Source: JAKFWF01 sp031429105 (GTDB taxonomy: Bacteria; Pseudomonadota; Alphaproteobacteria; Rhizobiales; Hyphomicrobiaceae). From it: a DNA stretch of 8,840 nucleotides. Both the position numbers and the translations under genes were made by a program. Below are positions 1-7,508 of the stretch, one piece after another; positions within the stretch are counted from its first letter, which is position 1; each line of letters begins with the position of its first letter. The stretch lies in the NCBI GenBank assembly GCA_031429105.1, contig JANOYV010000051.1, forward strand, positions 1 to 8,840, in the 5' to 3' direction. The notes beneath the pieces are model-generated. The model did not search any database, was not told where the DNA came from, and saw only the letters and a list, made by a program, of their open reading frames with translations.

Positions 1-2369
1 CGCCTGCTGGCCTGCCGCCGGAAGTGACGAGCCCGGTCGAGAAGCTCGCGAAAAGTATCGAGACGGCTGAGAAATCGATCCAGCAGTTGAAGGAACTGGA
101 GGGTGACCTGCAGCGCTTGCGCAGCGTCGTCGAGCAGATCATTTATGAATCAACGTCAACGGCCACCACGCTGCGCCCACAGCTGGCCGAGGTTCGCAGT
201 CAGATTGATAAGCTCGGCCCCCTGCCAGCTAAGGATCAACCGGCGGAAAGTGCAACGATCTCAGCTGAACGCGCGCGTTTGAATTCTATGGCCGGTGCTC
301 TGGATAGCGCGGTCAAAACGACCGAACTCGCCTGGGTCCGCGCGAAGCAGTTGATCGACCGCATTACGGTCATGCGCTACCAAATTTTTGCCCGCAATCT
401 GTTCGAGCGCCGCACTAGTCCGCTGCAGCCGTCGATGTGGCGGGAGGTTAGCGACCGCATGCCGACGATCGTTGGCCGGGTAAAATACTACGGCGGTGAT
501 TGGCTCCAGGAACTGACCGGCAGAGGATATGCGGCGGTCGGCGTTATCGGCGGTGCCTTTGCTGCTTGGCTGTTGATCTGGCTTGCCGTAAAGCGCTTCA
601 CCGCGGCGCGGCGCGACTTGGTCCAAGGAATTCCAACATTCTTTGATCGCATCATCTCGGCCGCCTGGGTGGCGCCCGCACGCATGCTGGCCCCGATGGC
701 TGCCATCGGAATAATCTATGTTGGACTCGACTCGCTCGACCTGCTGATTTCGCCGTGGGAACGCACGGGTGAAATGGCGTTGATCGGATTGCTCATTTTT
801 GTTGCCGGGTCGAGCCTCGCGAGCATAGCACTTGCCCCCCGCATGCCGCAGTGGCGGTTGATCCCGGTCGATGATCGCACCGCCTCACACCTCTTGTTGT
901 TCGCCAAAGCGATCTTGGCGGTCTATGTGATCGATACTGTGTTGGTCGAGTTTGGCCGTGCCATCTACGTGCCGCTCGTCATAACTGTGGCGCAAAGCTT
1001 CCTCACCAACATGGCGACCGCAGCGTTGTTGGCTCTGCTGCTGCTAACTCCGTTCGTGCCCCAGATCGGCCCCTTGCGCGCCGTCAATGGCCTCGATCAT
1101 TTGAACGTAAACCCGGTCCGCCGCCTTGCGCCGTTGTGGGTCAAGCTGCCGATGTGGCTGCTGGCTTTCGCCATCGTGGCAAGCTCGGTCGCAGGATTTG
1201 TCGCGCTCGGCCGGTTCATTGCGCAGCAAACCGTGCTGACGGGCACGGTGCTCGCCATCGCCGGGTTGTTCTATTTGGCAGTCCGGGCGCTGACACGGGA
1301 TCGCGGCGGCGAGCGCTCTCGTGTCGGTCGCTTGTTGGAAACCCGCTTCGGCATCGATAGCGCGCGGCAGGGGCAACTCGTCAAGCTCGGTGAGGTTGCC
1401 GCGATTTTGACACTCGTCATGGCGGCACTGCCCCTCTTGTTGTTGCAGTGGGGCTTTGCTGCGGCCGACATCCGCGATTGGGCAACAGCCCTTTTCTTCG
1501 GCTTCCAGGTTGGACAATTCCGCATTTCACTGGTGCGGATCTTGATAGGCATCATCCTATTTACCGGTCTGCTTTTCCTCACCCGCATGATCCAACGCTG
1601 GTTGCGAGATCGGGTGATGGCGCAGGGTCGGATGGATGCCGGCGTCGCCAACTCCATTGATACGGCCATTGGCTATGTGGGCGTTGGATTGGCAGCGCTG
1701 ATTTCGGTCTCGTATGCTGGCTTCGATATCACCAGCCTCGCGATTGTTGCCGGTGCGTTGTCGGTGGGCATTGGCTTCGGCTTGCAGTCGATCGTCAATA
1801 ACTTCGTGTCGGGCTTGATCCTGCTGGTCGAGCGTCCGATCAAGGTCGGGGACTGGATTGTGGTCGGCGATCAGCAAGGCAACGTCAGGCGCATTTCAGT
1901 TCGCTCGACAGAGATCGAGACCTTTGATCGTGCGAGTTTGATCGTGCCGAATTCAGAATTGATCTCGGGGCGCGTGCTGAACTGGACGCACCGCAATCTG
2001 CTCGGTCGGGTGATCTTGAAGCTCAATACCGATGTTCAAGCCGATCCAGATTTAGTTGTCAAAATTCTGGAGAAGGCAGCCCGTGATCAGCCGTTGGTGT
2101 TGCCCAATCCGATGCCGATGGCAGCGCTCGACACGTTCGCACCTGATCACCTGGAGTTTTCGCTGCGAGTCACGCTTTCAGATGTAACGAACAGTGGCCG
2201 GATGAAATCGGATCTGCACATTGCGATCCTGCGCGCGTTCCGGGCCGCTGGCATTTATGGCACGGTGCAGAGCACGACCGTTACCGACGTTCCGGAGGCG
2301 CCGACGGTTGGAGCCATTGCGCGGTCAAGTCCACTTCCTCCGCCGCTGCCGGTCGAGCGCAGAGGATAA
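1..2369 (+). CDS. MscS-superfamily mechanosensitive channel with DUF3772 domain (5' partial)
   Basis: Large inner-membrane channel of the MscS superfamily, expected to open under membrane tension and release solutes on osmotic downshock. The frame is open to the first base of the window. The first in-frame start codon is a GTG at base 24, but the true start and signal peptide probably lie upstream. Numbering from that GTG (781 residues): 1-120 is a helical, coiled-coil-like periplasmic region; about 90-150 resembles DUF3772, with FARNLFERR followed by SPLQPSMWRE. About ten or eleven hydrophobic segments follow between 169 and 600. The MscS signature is at about 570-660: the Gly/Ala-rich pore helix (AGALSVGIGFGLQSIVNNF), then VERPIKVGDWI, VPNSELISGRVLNWT and the beta domain. 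The C-terminal tail is proline-rich (SSPLPPPLPVE). The gene converges on the binding-protein gene downstream. Family assignment is secure; the gated solutes and the full length are not known. Confidence 0.93.
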   Translation, partial: PAGLPPEVTSPVEKLAKSIETAEKSIQQLKELEGDLQRLRSVVEQIIYESTSTATTLRPQLAEVRSQIDKLGPLPAKDQPAESATISAERARLNSMAGALDSAVKTTELAWVRAKQLIDRITVMRYQIFARNLFERRTSPLQPSMWREVSDRMPTIVGRVKYYGGDWLQELTGRGYAAVGVIGGAFAAWLLIWLAVKRFTAARRDLVQGIPTFFDRIISAAWVAPARMLAPMAAIGIIYVGLDSLDLLISPWERTGEMALIGLLIFVAGSSLASIALAPRMPQWRLIPVDDRTASHLLLFAKAILAVYVIDTVLVEFGRAIYVPLVITVAQSFLTNMATAALLALLLLTPFVPQIGPLRAVNGLDHLNVNPVRRLAPLWVKLPMWLLAFAIVASSVAGFVALGRFIAQQTVLTGTVLAIAGLFYLAVRALTRDRGGERSRVGRLLETRFGIDSARQGQLVKLGEVAAILTLVMAALPLLLLQWGFAAADIRDWATALFFGFQVGQFRISLVRILIGIILFTGLLFLTRMIQRWLRDRVMAQGRMDAGVANSIDTAIGYVGVGLAALISVSYAGFDITSLAIVAGALSVGIGFGLQSIVNNFVSGLILLVERPIKVGDWIVVGDQQGNVRRISVRSTEIETFDRASLIVPNSELISGRVLNWTHRNLLGRVILKLNTDVQADPDLVVKILEKAARDQPLVLPNPMPMAALDTFAPDHLEFSLRVTLSDVTNSGRMKSDLHIAILRAFRAAGIYGTVQSTTVTDVPEAPTVGAIARSSPLPPPLPVERRG

Positions 2370-2393
2370 CATTGTAGTTCGAAGCTCCATGAC

Positions 2394-2430
2394 CGTAGGT
2401 TTGGGCAAGCGCGTAGCTTAACACCTACGC
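2394..2430. terminator. possible bidirectional terminator hairpins between convergent genes
   Basis: The 64-base gap between two convergent stop codons holds two mutually exclusive stems. One pairs CGTAGGT (2394-2400) with ACCTACG (2423-2429). The other pairs GCGTAG (2411-2416) with CTACGC (2425-2430) over an 8-base loop. Neither strand has a following T-run, so this is not a classical intrinsic terminator. Its role as a transcription end is inferred mainly from position. Confidence 0.3.
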
Positions 2431-2433
2431 CCC

Positions 2434-3531
2434 TCACTGCACCTTCGGCGCTTCGCTAGGTTTCGACGGCTCCATCGCGCCCTCGGCGGCCTTCTTGGCT
2501 TTTTCAGCAGCCTCCTTAGCTTTCTCGAGCGCTTCGCCGCCGAGTTCCTTGGCCTTGTCCATCATCGGTTGCGCCTTCTCGCGCGCCGTCTCCGACAACT
2601 GCACAAGCTTCTCGACGCTTTGCCCGGTCAACTCGCGGGTACGCCGCCAAACTTTCGAGAACAGTCCCTCGCGCGGCACCAGCGCGTCAACTTTCAATGC
2701 TTGCACCGTCGCAATCATGTCCTTGTGATCCTGCCGCGCCTTGTCGCTCGTCACGCGCTCGGGTGTGCCAGTGAACAGCACGAGCGGCGTGCAGGCGGTG
2801 ACGACCTTCTGCCCGCTCTTCAGCCACTTGGCGTTACCAACCTGGGTCTCCTGCGCAAAGTAGATTTTCTGTCCGTCAAGCTGCTGACGCAGGATCGCGC
2901 GGTCGAGAACCGGCACGATGTGTCCACCCTGGTCTTGGATCGCCTTGAAGCGCGGGTTGTCGGGGTCGGGGAATTGCACGAAGAAGGCGACGGTGTCGTC
3001 GGCTGCAAGGGCGAGCTTGATGGCTTCGTCGGCATCAGTCGCATTCATCACGGATTTTGCCTTGGCAACGCCATCGGTATCGACCTGCTGTAGAAAGCGG
3101 AACGTGCCGGCACTGCCAGATGTTTTGCCGGGCAAGATGAAGCGCAGCCGGGCCGCATTCACCGCCACGTCGCCGTAGTTGGTAATCTCCTTGTTGCGAG
3201 TGACGGCGAACACGCATTCGCGCACATCATCGCTGCGCAGACGCGTGAATGTCTTCGCGCCGCCAAGCGCTGGGGCTTCGAGGGCGAAGATGTCGAGTTG
3301 GCCGTAGCCGATCTGGCGAGGGTCGGCTGCAACGCGGCTCATGTTGTCGGCGGTGCCGTCAGAGGTCGTGCACTTGTGCTCGAACTTGGAGCGGCCAAGT
3401 TGGGCTTCGAGCGCCGGACAGAACGTCGAATGATAAGCACCAGCTTCTGAGCCGGTGTTGATCTGGTTCGCCGATGCGGCGCTAAGGGGCGCAAGCAAGG
3501 TAACCACAACGAGAGTGGTACGGTATTTCAC
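2434..3531 (-). CDS. exported TAXI/TRAP-like substrate-binding protein with Ala/Lys/Glu-rich C-terminal tail
   Basis: Predicted 365-residue periplasmic protein. I chose the GTG at 3531 because GGAG lies 10 bases upstream and the product then opens with a clear signal peptide (KYRTT, a hydrophobic core, cleavage likely after ASA at 19-21). The frame stays open further upstream, but that part overlaps xerD. The mature domain, about 22-290, has the layout of TAXI-type TRAP or NMT1-like binding proteins: NTGSEAGAY near 25-33, SDGTADNM near 57-64, IGYGQLD near 74-80 and PGKTSGSAGT at 134-143. Cys38 and Cys54 could form a disulfide; Cys106 and one later Cys are also present. From about 295 to 352 the chain becomes a charged amphipathic helix rich in A, K and E, then ends in a Pro/Ser/Lys tail. 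No TRAP permease gene is adjacent. Ligand and partner are unknown, and the family call rests on motif pattern only. Confidence 0.72.
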   Translation of the reverse strand: MKYRTTLVVVTLLAPLSAASANQINTGSEAGAYHSTFCPALEAQLGRSKFEHKCTTSDGTADNMSRVAADPRQIGYGQLDIFALEAPALGGAKTFTRLRSDDVRECVFAVTRNKEITNYGDVAVNAARLRFILPGKTSGSAGTFRFLQQVDTDGVAKAKSVMNATDADEAIKLALAADDTVAFFVQFPDPDNPRFKAIQDQGGHIVPVLDRAILRQQLDGQKIYFAQETQVGNAKWLKSGQKVVTACTPLVLFTGTPERVTSDKARQDHKDMIATVQALKVDALVPREGLFSKVWRRTRELTGQSVEKLVQLSETAREKAQPMMDKAKELGGEALEKAKEAAEKAKKAAEGAMEPSKPSEAPKVQ

Positions 3532-3607
3532 GGGACGATATCTCCAAAGATGCTCAGGCCCGAGCGATTGAGTTGTTAGGTGGGTTATGCGCCGCCAATT
3601 GCAAGGC

Positions 3608-4561
3608 TCAAGTACCGCCCGATGATTTCGCCAACGGATGATGGTCAAGGACGAGCCGCCGCAAGCGCTCCTCCAGCACATGCGTATAGATCTGTGTCGT
3701 GGATATGTCGGCATGACCGAGCAACTGCTGTACCGCGCGCAAATCAGCGCCGCGATCCAGCAGGTGGCTGGCAAATGCGTGGCGAAGGACGTGGGGCGAT
3801 ACCCGCTCCGGGTCGAGACCGGCAGCCGCCGATAGTTCTTTCAACTCCTGTGCGAAGCGCTGCCGCGTCAGATGCCCCTCAACGGATCTGGATGGGAACA
3901 GCCACTTCGTTTTCAGTATGGGTGCAACGCCATCGGTTGGGTCACGGCCGACGTCCAGATAACGGGCGAGAGCTTCCTTGGCCGATGTGTTTAATGGCAC
4001 AAGGCGTTCGCGACCGCCCTTGCCGGTAATCGTGAACACGCGTTCGTCGCCAGCGAGCACCGTGCGCGGTAGAGAGACCAACTCGGTCACGCGCATGCCG
4101 GTGGCGTATAGAAGTTCCAACAGCGCTTGCAGTCGTAGCGCACGAACGAGGTCGCGGCCGATGACGTTTTGCGTGCGGGCTCGTGCGAGCTCCAGAAGCC
4201 GATCAACTTCCGCGACCGAGAGGATCTTCGGCAGACTTGCCGCTTGACGCGGGCCGGTGAGCCCGTGCGCCGGATCCTTGTCGATCAGCGCTTCGGCAAC
4301 AAGGAACTTGAAGAACTGTCGCAGCGCCGAGAGCTTGCGCGCGCGCGACGCCGAACCAAGTCCCCGGTCGTTCAGGCTTCGCATGTGCGATGTAACATGG
4401 GCGGGTGTGACGTCGGCCACGGCGATATCAGCGACGGCCATGTCATCGAGAAAATCGGTCAGGTCGCGACGATACGCATCGAGCGTGTTTCGCGCCGCTC
4501 CCCGCTCCGACGCCTGCATGTCGAGGAACGCATCGAGCTGCTGGCGCGCGTCGGGCGTCAT
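3608..4561 (-). CDS. xerD: site-specific tyrosine recombinase XerD
   Basis: Tyrosine recombinase that acts with XerC at dif to resolve chromosome dimers at the division septum, activated by FtsK. From the ATG at 4561 it is 317 residues, against 298 in E. coli. Residues 1-100 form the SAM-like core-binding domain; the rest is the catalytic domain. All six expected catalytic residues are visible: Arg157 (ATGMR), Lys181 (TGKGGRE), His257 and Arg260 (SPHVLRH), His283 (LLGHADIS) and nucleophile Tyr292 (TTQIYTHV). The ending THVLEERLR...DHHPLA is XerD-like rather than XerC-like. The extra length lies partly around residues 207-232 (segment WLFPSRSVEGH). The ATG shares its A with the stop of the upstream gene (TGATG), implying translational coupling; a TTG three bases earlier is possible but less likely. 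The next gene downstream begins 76 bases on. Confidence 0.95.
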   Translation of the reverse strand: MTPDARQQLDAFLDMQASERGAARNTLDAYRRDLTDFLDDMAVADIAVADVTPAHVTSHMRSLNDRGLGSASRARKLSALRQFFKFLVAEALIDKDPAHGLTGPRQAASLPKILSVAEVDRLLELARARTQNVIGRDLVRALRLQALLELLYATGMRVTELVSLPRTVLAGDERVFTITGKGGRERLVPLNTSAKEALARYLDVGRDPTDGVAPILKTKWLFPSRSVEGHLTRQRFAQELKELSAAAGLDPERVSPHVLRHAFASHLLDRGADLRAVQQLLGHADISTTQIYTHVLEERLRRLVLDHHPLAKSSGGT

Positions 4562-6459
4562 CAATTGCTCGCAGCGCGCGGCCAGGCCACAAACAAGGCT
4601 TCAAAGCCCAGACGGCGAGCATCGGGCTCGAGGCCGGCACGCTTCAAGCCGCGGATGGCGTCGCCAAGGGCAATCATATGAGCGCCCTCGGCACCGCCTG
4701 TGCCAAGGGTTCGCAGCGTCAATAAGACAGTGCGGGCGAATTCCTTTTTCTTGGTCGCATCCTGCAATTCGGTCAGCACGCCGGTTTCGGGCAGATGACC
4801 GGTGTTTGGCTGCGGGGTTTTGCTGGCCGCCTCCCACAGCGGGAGGGGCACCTGATAGTCGAGCGCATCGAGCACCGTTGCAAGCCGGTGCAACATCTCA
4901 GGCGTGAAGCGACCAGCGAGCGCCATTTGTTCGACGGATGCCAGGCTCTGCCCTCGAGTCACCTTGAGGCCCGGATCGGCAATATCGATCAACGCCAACC
5001 AGTGCTGCAGCCCACTTGCTGCTGGCCCAGTCGCTGGCCGATCGAGGCCTTGCCCGAAGGCTGCCCACATTCGTGCATCGTCATAGCGCTCGGCCGCCAG
5101 CATGGCTTCGACGGCGGTTTCAGCGAACCAACCGATTTCAATCTGGCGTTGGAGCGCTGCAACTGGTTTTGCGACCATGCGCAACATTGGCAGGTAAAGG
5201 CCTGACCGCTTCGCATCATCCAGCAGCGCGCGAATAACGCGGGTTTTGCGCTGCGGCGTGCGTTCCGCCTCGGTGGCTTTGAAGAGCAAGGCACGGCGAA
5301 ACAATGGATCTGGCTTGCCCGCCAGTGCGTCAGCGAGTTCGGTCGCAGAGAATTGCTGCGCGCGGTAAACGTCCGCCAATGTATCCGGCGCAATGATATT
5401 CGAGCGGGCGGCTGCCTCTGACGCCGCCAACCGCAACTTGGGATCGGTGCCGGTGTCGGCAACCAGAAGTGATAATAGCGCCGGGTCGGCTCGCTCGAGG
5501 ATTGTGCCAAACTCCGGCGCCAGCGTCATCTGCAGCAGCCGGTAATCGATCGGGTCGATTAACTTCGGAATGGCGATCTTTTGCTTACCGGCGAGATCGG
5601 GACCAAGGGCAATCGCATCGAGTGCTGCAATGGCAACGGGTGCGTCGTAGCCTTCTTCGCGGGCAAGCTCTGCGGCGAGGCCAGCCGCTGCAGAATTGCC
5701 AGCAAGTGCTGCACAATAGCCGGTTAGCACTATCACATCACCATTGAGGCGCTTTGGCAGGTCCGCCTTGCGGGCGCTTGAACCTTTGGCGGCGGCGCAG
5801 CCGACTTCATTGCGCCCGTTGATCAAATCACTGCGGGCCTTGGACGCCAGGATAATTGCGTCGACGGCACCGATCTGGCCATCCCCGCTCAATCGCCCAA
5901 GCGCATCAGCTTGTTCCTTGAGCATGCCGGACCGCCCGAACGCCTCCGCGCGCAAAGCTTGGAATTTGGTATTGCCACCCGTTGGTACGGCCTCGGCTTG
6001 CAAAAGTCGGCGCCAGAGCCCGTTCACCGTATTGGAGCGCGGTGGAATGGCCAGGCGGGCAAAGTTGGCCTCGATGCCAGCGACGTCAAGCCCGTTCCAA
6101 AGCTCGAGCGGTAACCCAGAGCCGTCCGCTGCAATGATCGGTGCGAGTTCGCCGCGCTCCACCGCATTGGCCTTCGAGTTAGGCGGGCCAGCCGCGTCCA
6201 TTGCTGGCTGCGAATTCGAAGGCGTTGCGGTGGCGGCAGCTGCATCGCTCATCGGTGGTAGCGCTGGACGTTGCCCAGATGATAGCTGGCCCGCGCGCTT
6301 GGCGGCCGCGTTATCTTTTTCGGCAAACGGCTTCCAGCTATCCTCGGCCTGTGATGGAAAACCGATGATCGAAACGGCCAGCGCAAGTAAAAGTGCCGCG
6401 GCGACCTCTTTGATGGTCGTTCGGCTCATTTTAGACACGCGCTTGGGTCGGGCGTTCAT
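4561..6459 (-). CDS. exported alpha-helical protein of unknown function, coupled to xerD
   Basis: I do not recognise a named family. The 632-residue product has a basic N-terminus, a hydrophobic stretch (about 18-34) and a likely signal-peptidase site after SQA at 36-38, so it is probably periplasmic or outer-face. Residues about 40-115 are low-complexity and rich in Ala, Pro and Ser, suggesting a flexible linker. From about 116 to the end the sequence is almost wholly Ala/Leu-rich helices with no obvious catalytic motif, which suggests a superhelical repeat (TPR- or HEAT-like) scaffold; this is inference. Two cysteines, 221 and 249, lie in the exported part. I kept the ATG at 6459: GGAG lies 14 bases upstream, rather far. 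An internal ATG at 6429 (MSRTTIKE) would give a more ordinary signal peptide but lacks a good ribosome site. It follows the 47-residue membrane gene by 27 bases and overlaps xerD by one base. Confidence 0.85.
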   Translation of the reverse strand: MNARPKRVSKMSRTTIKEVAAALLLALAVSIIGFPSQAEDSWKPFAEKDNAAAKRAGQLSSGQRPALPPMSDAAAATATPSNSQPAMDAAGPPNSKANAVERGELAPIIAADGSGLPLELWNGLDVAGIEANFARLAIPPRSNTVNGLWRRLLQAEAVPTGGNTKFQALRAEAFGRSGMLKEQADALGRLSGDGQIGAVDAIILASKARSDLINGRNEVGCAAAKGSSARKADLPKRLNGDVIVLTGYCAALAGNSAAAGLAAELAREEGYDAPVAIAALDAIALGPDLAGKQKIAIPKLIDPIDYRLLQMTLAPEFGTILERADPALLSLLVADTGTDPKLRLAASEAAARSNIIAPDTLADVYRAQQFSATELADALAGKPDPLFRRALLFKATEAERTPQRKTRVIRALLDDAKRSGLYLPMLRMVAKPVAALQRQIEIGWFAETAVEAMLAAERYDDARMWAAFGQGLDRPATGPAASGLQHWLALIDIADPGLKVTRGQSLASVEQMALAGRFTPEMLHRLATVLDALDYQVPLPLWEAASKTPQPNTGHLPETGVLTELQDATKKKEFARTVLLTLRTLGTGGAEGAHMIALGDAIRGLKRAGLEPDARRLGFEALFVAWPRAASN

Positions 6460-6486
6460 TGTTCGAATTACGGCTCCAAGGCGAGA

Positions 6487-6630
6487 TTATCGGCGGATTT
6501 TGACGCCCGGCACCGCTTTGGAGATTTCGCGGGGCTCGGGCTCAAAATACGTTGCCATCACGTAGAGCCCGCCAAACGCCATTGCAGACAAGCCGCCTGC
6601 GATAACGAGGAACCGGAAAAGGCTGGGCAT
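6487..6630 (-). CDS. 47-residue single-pass membrane microprotein
   Basis: Short gene opening the minus-strand run. The start ATG at 6630 is supported by AGGA six bases upstream. The frame extends further up to a TTG at 6702, but that codon lacks a visible ribosome site and would add a charged, helix-free leader. The product has a short N-terminus (MPSLFRF), one hydrophobic helix at about residues 8-28 (LVIAGGLSAMAFGGLYVMA), and a proline- and charge-rich tail containing EPEPREISKAVPG and ending KIRR. The pattern of one helix followed by a P-x-PRE motif recalls, from memory, tiny membrane proteins that sit next to xerD and aroK in other Hyphomicrobiales; I could not check this. Function is unknown. 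It could be a membrane anchor or regulator for the exported protein encoded 27 bases downstream. Confidence 0.75.
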   Translation of the reverse strand: MPSLFRFLVIAGGLSAMAFGGLYVMATYFEPEPREISKAVPGVKIRR

Positions 6631-6656
6631 TTGTTGTCCTGCTGTGCGTTTCTTTT

Positions 6657-6688
6657 GACGAGCCAACTGGGCTTCTTTATGGCTCGTC
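6657..6688. repeat. perfect 9-bp inverted repeat in the leader of the 47-aa gene
   Basis: GACGAGCCA at 6657-6665 is the exact reverse complement of TGGCTCGTC at 6680-6688, with a 14-base loop. It lies 26 bases upstream of the ATG at 6630, so it would form a hairpin in the 5' leader of the minus-strand mRNA if transcription starts upstream of it, or serve as an operator if not. In the minus-strand RNA it is followed by AAAAG, not U residues, so it is not an intrinsic terminator. Confidence 0.55.
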
Positions 6689-6801
6689 GCAAGTTCAGCC
6701 AAGCCTGGGTTGTGTGATGTGTTGATTCTGTTTCTCCAAACTAAGCCCTAAAGCTATGTGGAGACGCTGCATTGTTGGTTTTGCGGAATTTTGATCGACT
6801 T

Positions 6802-6830
6802 TAGGCAACGCTGAAATCTGGGGCTAGAAT
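6802..6830 (+). promoter_or_regulatory. candidate sigma-70-type promoter for aroK-aroB
   Basis: TAGGCA at 6802-6807 (4 of 6 match to TTGACA), a 17-base spacer, and TAGAAT at 6825-6830 (5 of 6 match to TATAAT). The predicted transcription start, near 6836-6838, falls on the GTG at 6837. The mRNA would therefore be leaderless for that codon, or translation would begin at a later start. Confidence 0.35.
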
Positions 6831-6836
6831 GGCCTC

Positions 6837-7508
6837 GTGGAAGGGTCAAGTTCGAAGGTGATTCGTTTGGTGCACAAACGTGGGAGGCAACACGCGACTG
6901 GCGACGTGGCGGCGATCCTGCAAGCGCTGGGCGATCGCTCGTTGGTGGTTGTCGGCTTGATGGGATGCGGCAAGAGCTCGGTTGGTCGTCGGCTGGCCGA
7001 TGCGCTGGGCCTAAAATTCGTCGATGCAGATACCGAGATTGAAATCGCGGCGGGCAAGAGTATTCCGGAAATCTTTGAAGACCACGGCGAGCCAGCGTTT
7101 CGCGATGGTGAACGCCGGGTGATCGCGCGCTTGCTGCAGAATGGACCGCAGGTTCTGGCGACCGGCGGCGGTGCATTTATGAACGAGACGACAAGGGAAA
7201 ACATCAGGCAGTCCGGCGTTTCAATCTGGTTGAAGGCCGAGCTGCATGTGCTCATGAAGCGCGTTTTGCGGCGCGAAAATCGACCGCTGTTGAAAACTGG
7301 CGATCCGGAAGGGCGGATGCGCGAGCTGATGGCATTGCGCTATCCAATCTATGCGGAAGCAGCCCTGACGATCGAGAGCCGCGAAGTCGCCCACGACGAA
7401 ATCGTCGCCAATATCATGAGTGGCCTGCTGAAGGGGCCGTTTGCGAAGGCCGCTGCTTTGGTCGAGCAGCCAATCGATGCGCTGCATGCAGGCGATCCCC
7501 AACCATGA
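6837..7508 (+). CDS. aroK: shikimate kinase
   Basis: Cytoplasmic enzyme that phosphorylates the 3-hydroxyl of shikimate with ATP, the fifth step of the chorismate pathway. Numbering from the GTG at 6837 (223 residues): Walker A is GLMGCGKSS at 40-48 with Lys46; Asp63 and Asp65 (FVDADTE) match the Mg/shikimate-binding acidic pair; Arg89 (AFRDGE), the triple Gly 110-112 (ATGGGAF), Arg149 in the lid (ENRPLL) and RYPIYAE at 168-174 complete the family set. Typical enzymes are about 170-180 residues; the excess is an N-terminal extension of about 35 and a C-terminal tail after about 198. The start is uncertain: GTG at 6837 has only a distant GGGG. GTG at 6858 follows GGAAGGG by 12 bases, and GTG at 6870 follows GAAGGTG by 9 bases. 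The last two would shorten the protein to 216 or 212 residues without touching the core. Its stop overlaps the aroB start. Confidence 0.95.
   Translation: MEGSSSKVIRLVHKRGRQHATGDVAAILQALGDRSLVVVGLMGCGKSSVGRRLADALGLKFVDADTEIEIAAGKSIPEIFEDHGEPAFRDGERRVIARLLQNGPQVLATGGGAFMNETTRENIRQSGVSIWLKAELHVLMKRVLRRENRPLLKTGDPEGRMRELMALRYPIYAEAALTIESREVAHDEIVANIMSGLLKGPFAKAAALVEQPIDALHAGDPQP

Larger units (their letters stand above)
6631..6836. promoter_or_regulatory. divergent intergenic region between aroK and the minus-strand gene run
   Basis: This 206-base stretch separates two outward-facing transcription units and must hold promoters for both. It is more AT-rich than the flanking genes, mainly around 6721-6800. 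For the minus strand I see only weak candidates, such as TTGGCT, 17 bases, TAAAGA, ending near 6670. The clearest features are the 9-bp inverted repeat at 6657-6688 and the aroK-side promoter candidate at 6802-6830, listed separately. Confidence 0.5.

Noticed and set aside
1044..1517. Minus-strand open frame of 157 codons inside the MscS-type gene
   Set aside because: It is antisense to the hydrophobic segments of the channel, is Gln/Arg/Asp-rich as expected for such a shadow, and has no neighbours or motifs of its own.
2569..3093. Plus-strand open frame of 174 codons opposite the binding-protein gene
   Set aside because: Composition is His/Arg/Leu-rich with no domain pattern, and it lies wholly antisense to a gene with signal peptide and family motifs.
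3532..3774. Longer minus-strand frame for the binding protein, starting at 3774
   Set aside because: It would overlap the end of xerD by 167 bases and place the signal peptide internally. The GTG at 3531 has a GGAG ribosome site and puts the signal peptide at the N-terminus.
3608..4561. xerD as a mobile integrase, with a possible attachment site nearby
   Set aside because: The motifs and C-terminal ending match chromosomal XerD. No tRNA, direct repeats or phage genes lie next to it, and I saw no dif-like palindrome in the window.
5744..6565. Plus-strand open frame of 273 codons opposite the 632-aa gene
   Set aside because: It runs past the start of the 632-aa gene and into the 47-aa gene, has no recognisable domain, and reflects a GC-rich antisense shadow.
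6631..6702. Extension of the 47-aa gene to a TTG at 6702 (71 residues)
   Set aside because: No ribosome site is visible at the TTG, the extension covers the leader inverted repeat, and the ATG at 6630 has AGGA at ideal spacing.
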